From NCBI GenBank assembly GCA_003250235.1, contig QKGY01000318.1, positions 1 through 16,267 on the forward strand: a stretch of DNA of 16,267 nucleotides. Direction: 5' to 3'. The notes below the pieces were generated by a model. That model was not told the DNA's origin, searched no databases, and worked only from the letters and a program-made list of their open reading frames with translations. Shown here in pieces: positions 13,438 to 16,267 of the stretch (the first letter of the stretch is position 1; each line of letters begins with the position of its first letter). Source of the DNA: Desulfuromonadaceae bacterium (lineage in GTDB: Bacteria > Desulfobacterota > Desulfuromonadia > Desulfuromonadales > SZUA-540). The translations under genes were made by a program, and so were the position numbers.

Positions 13438-13488
13438 CTTCCTTACCTCCCAGTTGACGCTTTCTGTGTGAACAAAAGAAAAGGGGAT

Positions 13489-14613
13489 TCAGATCGTCTT
13501 GAACGGATCCTCATCCCCTTCCATTTCTATAAATTCCAGTTCCAGCTTTTTGCGACCGGCTTCTTCTCTCATTACTTTGGCCAACCCCGGGACCATGATC
13601 CGCTCGGTCCCGAAATGCCCTGCATCGACCAGAGCCATCTGAGTGCTCTGGGCCTGGAGCGCTTCATGATATTTCACATCTCCGGTAACCAGCACGTCTG
13701 CCCCCTGGCGCTTGGCTTCGGCAATCAGGGACGCCCCGCTGCCACCGCACACAGCCACCTTGGAGATCTTGCGGTCCGCCGTCCCGACCACCCTCAGAGA
13801 GGGCACGCACAGGGCCTGCTTGACCCGCGCGGAGAATGTCTCCAGCGAAAGGGGTTCGGCAAGGCGTCCAATGCGCCCGAGCCCGATATCCGAACGGGTA
13901 TTGAGAAGGGGGATCAAATCGTACGCCACCTCCTCGTAGGGATGGGCCTTGATCATGCGGGAGACCGCCCTGGATAACGCTTCGCGGGGGAGAATGACCT
14001 CCAGGCGAAGCTCATCGACCCTCTCGGTCTCTCCAGGGGTGCCGATAAATGGTTTTGCCTCCGGCCCCGGCCGGAACGTGCCCTGCCCCGGGGCGCGGAA
14101 TGAGACCCGGTCATAGGCGCCGATATGGCCGGCACCCGCGCCATAAAGGGCTTCGGCTACCGCCTCTTCGTGCCCCAAGGGGACAAAAACAACCAGCTTG
14201 ACCAGACTGTCGCCAGCGGCCAGGGGCTGAGCATGCGTCACGCCGAGCGCGGCAGCCAGCCAGTCGTTGAGACCGTTTTGGCCCCGGTCCAGATTGGTGT
14301 GAGCGCACAGCACGGCAATCCCGTCGCGAACCGCCTGATAGACGGTACGCCCCGTTTCGTCCGTGGGAAGCAGATTTTTAAGGGGGCGGAAAATGAGCGG
14401 GTGATGGGCAAGGACCGCCTGGGCGCCCGCCTCTTTGGCGGCCGCCAGGGCTTTTTCGGTGGGATCGAGGCAGACCAGTACTTTTCGGACTTCTGCAGCG
14501 GGGTCACCGACCTGAAGGCCCACATTGTCCCACTCTTCGGCCAGGGCGGTCGGGTAGAGTGCGTGAAGCAGTCCAGTCAGGTCTTGTATGCGTACGATCG
14601 TTTCTTTTTTCAT
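13489..14613 (-). CDS. Nif3-like dinuclear metal-centre protein
   Basis: The 374-residue protein belongs to the Nif3/YqfO (GTP cyclohydrolase I type 2-like) family, whose members form hexameric rings with a two-metal site. Metal-ligand motifs are visible: AHHP (H70/H71), AHTNLD (H105, D109) and DAGHFGTE (H333, E337). Between about 135 and 240 lies the PII/CutA-like insert domain seen in long members (VKLVVFVPLGHEEAVAEAL and HPYEEVAYDL). The biochemical role of the family is unresolved. Start ATG 14611-14613 is chosen because the GTG alternative at 14670 lies inside the tRNA terminator and would add a meaningless leader. No clear ribosome site precedes the ATG (GGAG ends one base before it). 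Overall the family call is secure and the start moderately so. Confidence 0.9.
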   Translation of the reverse strand: MKKETIVRIQDLTGLLHALYPTALAEEWDNVGLQVGDPAAEVRKVLVCLDPTEKALAAAKEAGAQAVLAHHPLIFRPLKNLLPTDETGRTVYQAVRDGIAVLCAHTNLDRGQNGLNDWLAAALGVTHAQPLAAGDSLVKLVVFVPLGHEEAVAEALYGAGAGHIGAYDRVSFRAPGQGTFRPGPEAKPFIGTPGETERVDELRLEVILPREALSRAVSRMIKAHPYEEVAYDLIPLLNTRSDIGLGRIGRLAEPLSLETFSARVKQALCVPSLRVVGTADRKISKVAVCGGSGASLIAEAKRQGADVLVTGDVKYHEALQAQSTQMALVDAGHFGTERIMVPGLAKVMREEAGRKKLELEFIEMEGDEDPFKTI

Positions 14614-14637
14614 GCTCCGCTGCGTACTTGAGCCGCC

Positions 14638-14672
14638 AAAAAAAAGAGTGCAACTCTGGTTTGGTTGCACTC
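14638..14672 (-). terminator. Rho-independent terminator downstream of the tRNA
   Basis: On the minus strand GAGTGCAAC (14664-14672) and GTTGCACTC (14646-14654) form a perfect 9-bp stem with a 9-base loop, followed by eight T (14638-14645). It lies about 65 bases after the tRNA 3' end. Confidence 0.9.
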
Positions 14673-14737
14673 CTGTGAAGTTAGGATTCGGCTTCGGATA
14701 TATAGGATATGAGCTTTCGCCTCATGTGCTTCCCTGT

Positions 14738-14813
14738 TGGTGGGCCCACCAGGATTCGAACCTGGGACCAACCGGTTATGAGCCGGTGGCTCTACCAACT
14801 GAGCTATAGGCCC
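14738..14813 (-). tRNA. tRNA with CAT anticodon (tRNA-Ile2 or elongator tRNA-Met)
   Basis: The 76-base gene folds as a standard cloverleaf. The acceptor arm is GGGCCTA with TGGGCCC, the D arm AGCTCAGTTGGTAGAGC, the anticodon arm CCGGCTCATAACCGG (anticodon CAT), and the T arm CCAGGTTCGAATCCTGG. The CCA end is encoded (TGG at 14738-14740). CAT can be methionine, or isoleucine after lysidine modification of C34. Pairs C4-G69 and C5-G68, and the loop flank GGCTCATAACC, match known tRNA-Ile2 more than Met, so I lean to Ile2 without certainty. The gene lies 65 bp after rpoD. Confidence 0.95.
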
Positions 14814-14828
14814 GTTGAACAAGCGCCT

Positions 14829-14857
14829 AGTTTAGGGCCTCAACACAGACATGTCAA
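14829..14857 (-). promoter_or_regulatory. Sigma-70-type promoter of the tRNA gene
   Basis: On the minus strand TTGACA (14852-14857), 17 bp, TAAACT (14829-14834). Predicted start near 14822, about 9 bases before the mature tRNA 5' end, so the tRNA need not depend on rpoD read-through. Confidence 0.65.
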
Positions 14858-14878
14858 GGCCTTTTACCCGGGCATTCT

Positions 14879-16267
<1,389 letters not shown>

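Noticed and set aside
12763..13977. Plus-strand open frame of about 400 codons over the zinc-ribbon and Nif3-like genes
   Set aside because: It spans two genuine minus-strand genes and their gap; the Leu/Phe/His-rich product mirrors the antisense of a coiled coil.

Overview
The window looks like about 16.3 kb of GC-rich chromosome from a deltaproteobacterium of the Desulfuromonadales/Geobacter type. The main reasons are the RpoD sequence, the rpoD - tRNA - Nif3-like - C4 zinc ribbon - rnpB order, and a transport operon run by an NtrC-type regulator and sigma-54. This assignment is inferred from gene content and protein flavour; no search was run. I see no insertion sequence, phage gene or CRISPR array.

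Left edge (1-1230): the 3' end of a dihydrolipoamide dehydrogenase gene, a DUF302 gene just downstream, then a convergent orphan gene (728-1174, minus) that I do not recognise. A strong hairpin at 624-653 separates the convergent pair.

Centre (1330-10527, all plus strand): a complete sense-import-use module. It starts with a histidine kinase carrying a periplasmic amino-acid-binding-type (SBP_bac_3) sensor domain. An NtrC-family response regulator with intact GAFTGA motif overlaps it by 4 bp. A 315-bp intergenic region follows, with a cluster of ATAAC-N4-GTTAT palindromes and an excellent sigma-54 promoter (TGGCAC-N5-TTGCT). Downstream are a TAXI-type TRAP solute receptor, a fused TRAP permease and a UspA-family protein, closed by a terminator that overlaps the usp stop codon. 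A second, separately promoted unit follows: a FadR/FCD-type GntR regulator with a perfect 21-bp palindrome in its leader, overlapping a class I/II PLP aminotransferase by 4 bp. The simplest reading is uptake and transamination of an amino acid or related acid, controlled by the two-component system and the GntR protein. The ligand cannot be read from sequence.

Right part (10528-16267, all minus strand): housekeeping and conserved genes. Reading leftward from the right edge: rpoD (5' end cut by the window), a tRNA with CAT anticodon that has its own promoter and terminator, a Nif3-like protein with a middle insert domain, a coiled-coil C4 zinc-ribbon protein, the RNase P RNA gene with its own promoter, a YkgJ-like cysteine-cluster protein, and a LOG-family protein. 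A bidirectional terminator at 10532-10575 separates this block from the aminotransferase gene.

The two stretches over 300 bp without a protein gene are 4509-4823 (regulatory DNA) and 12231-12726 (rnpB and its signals).
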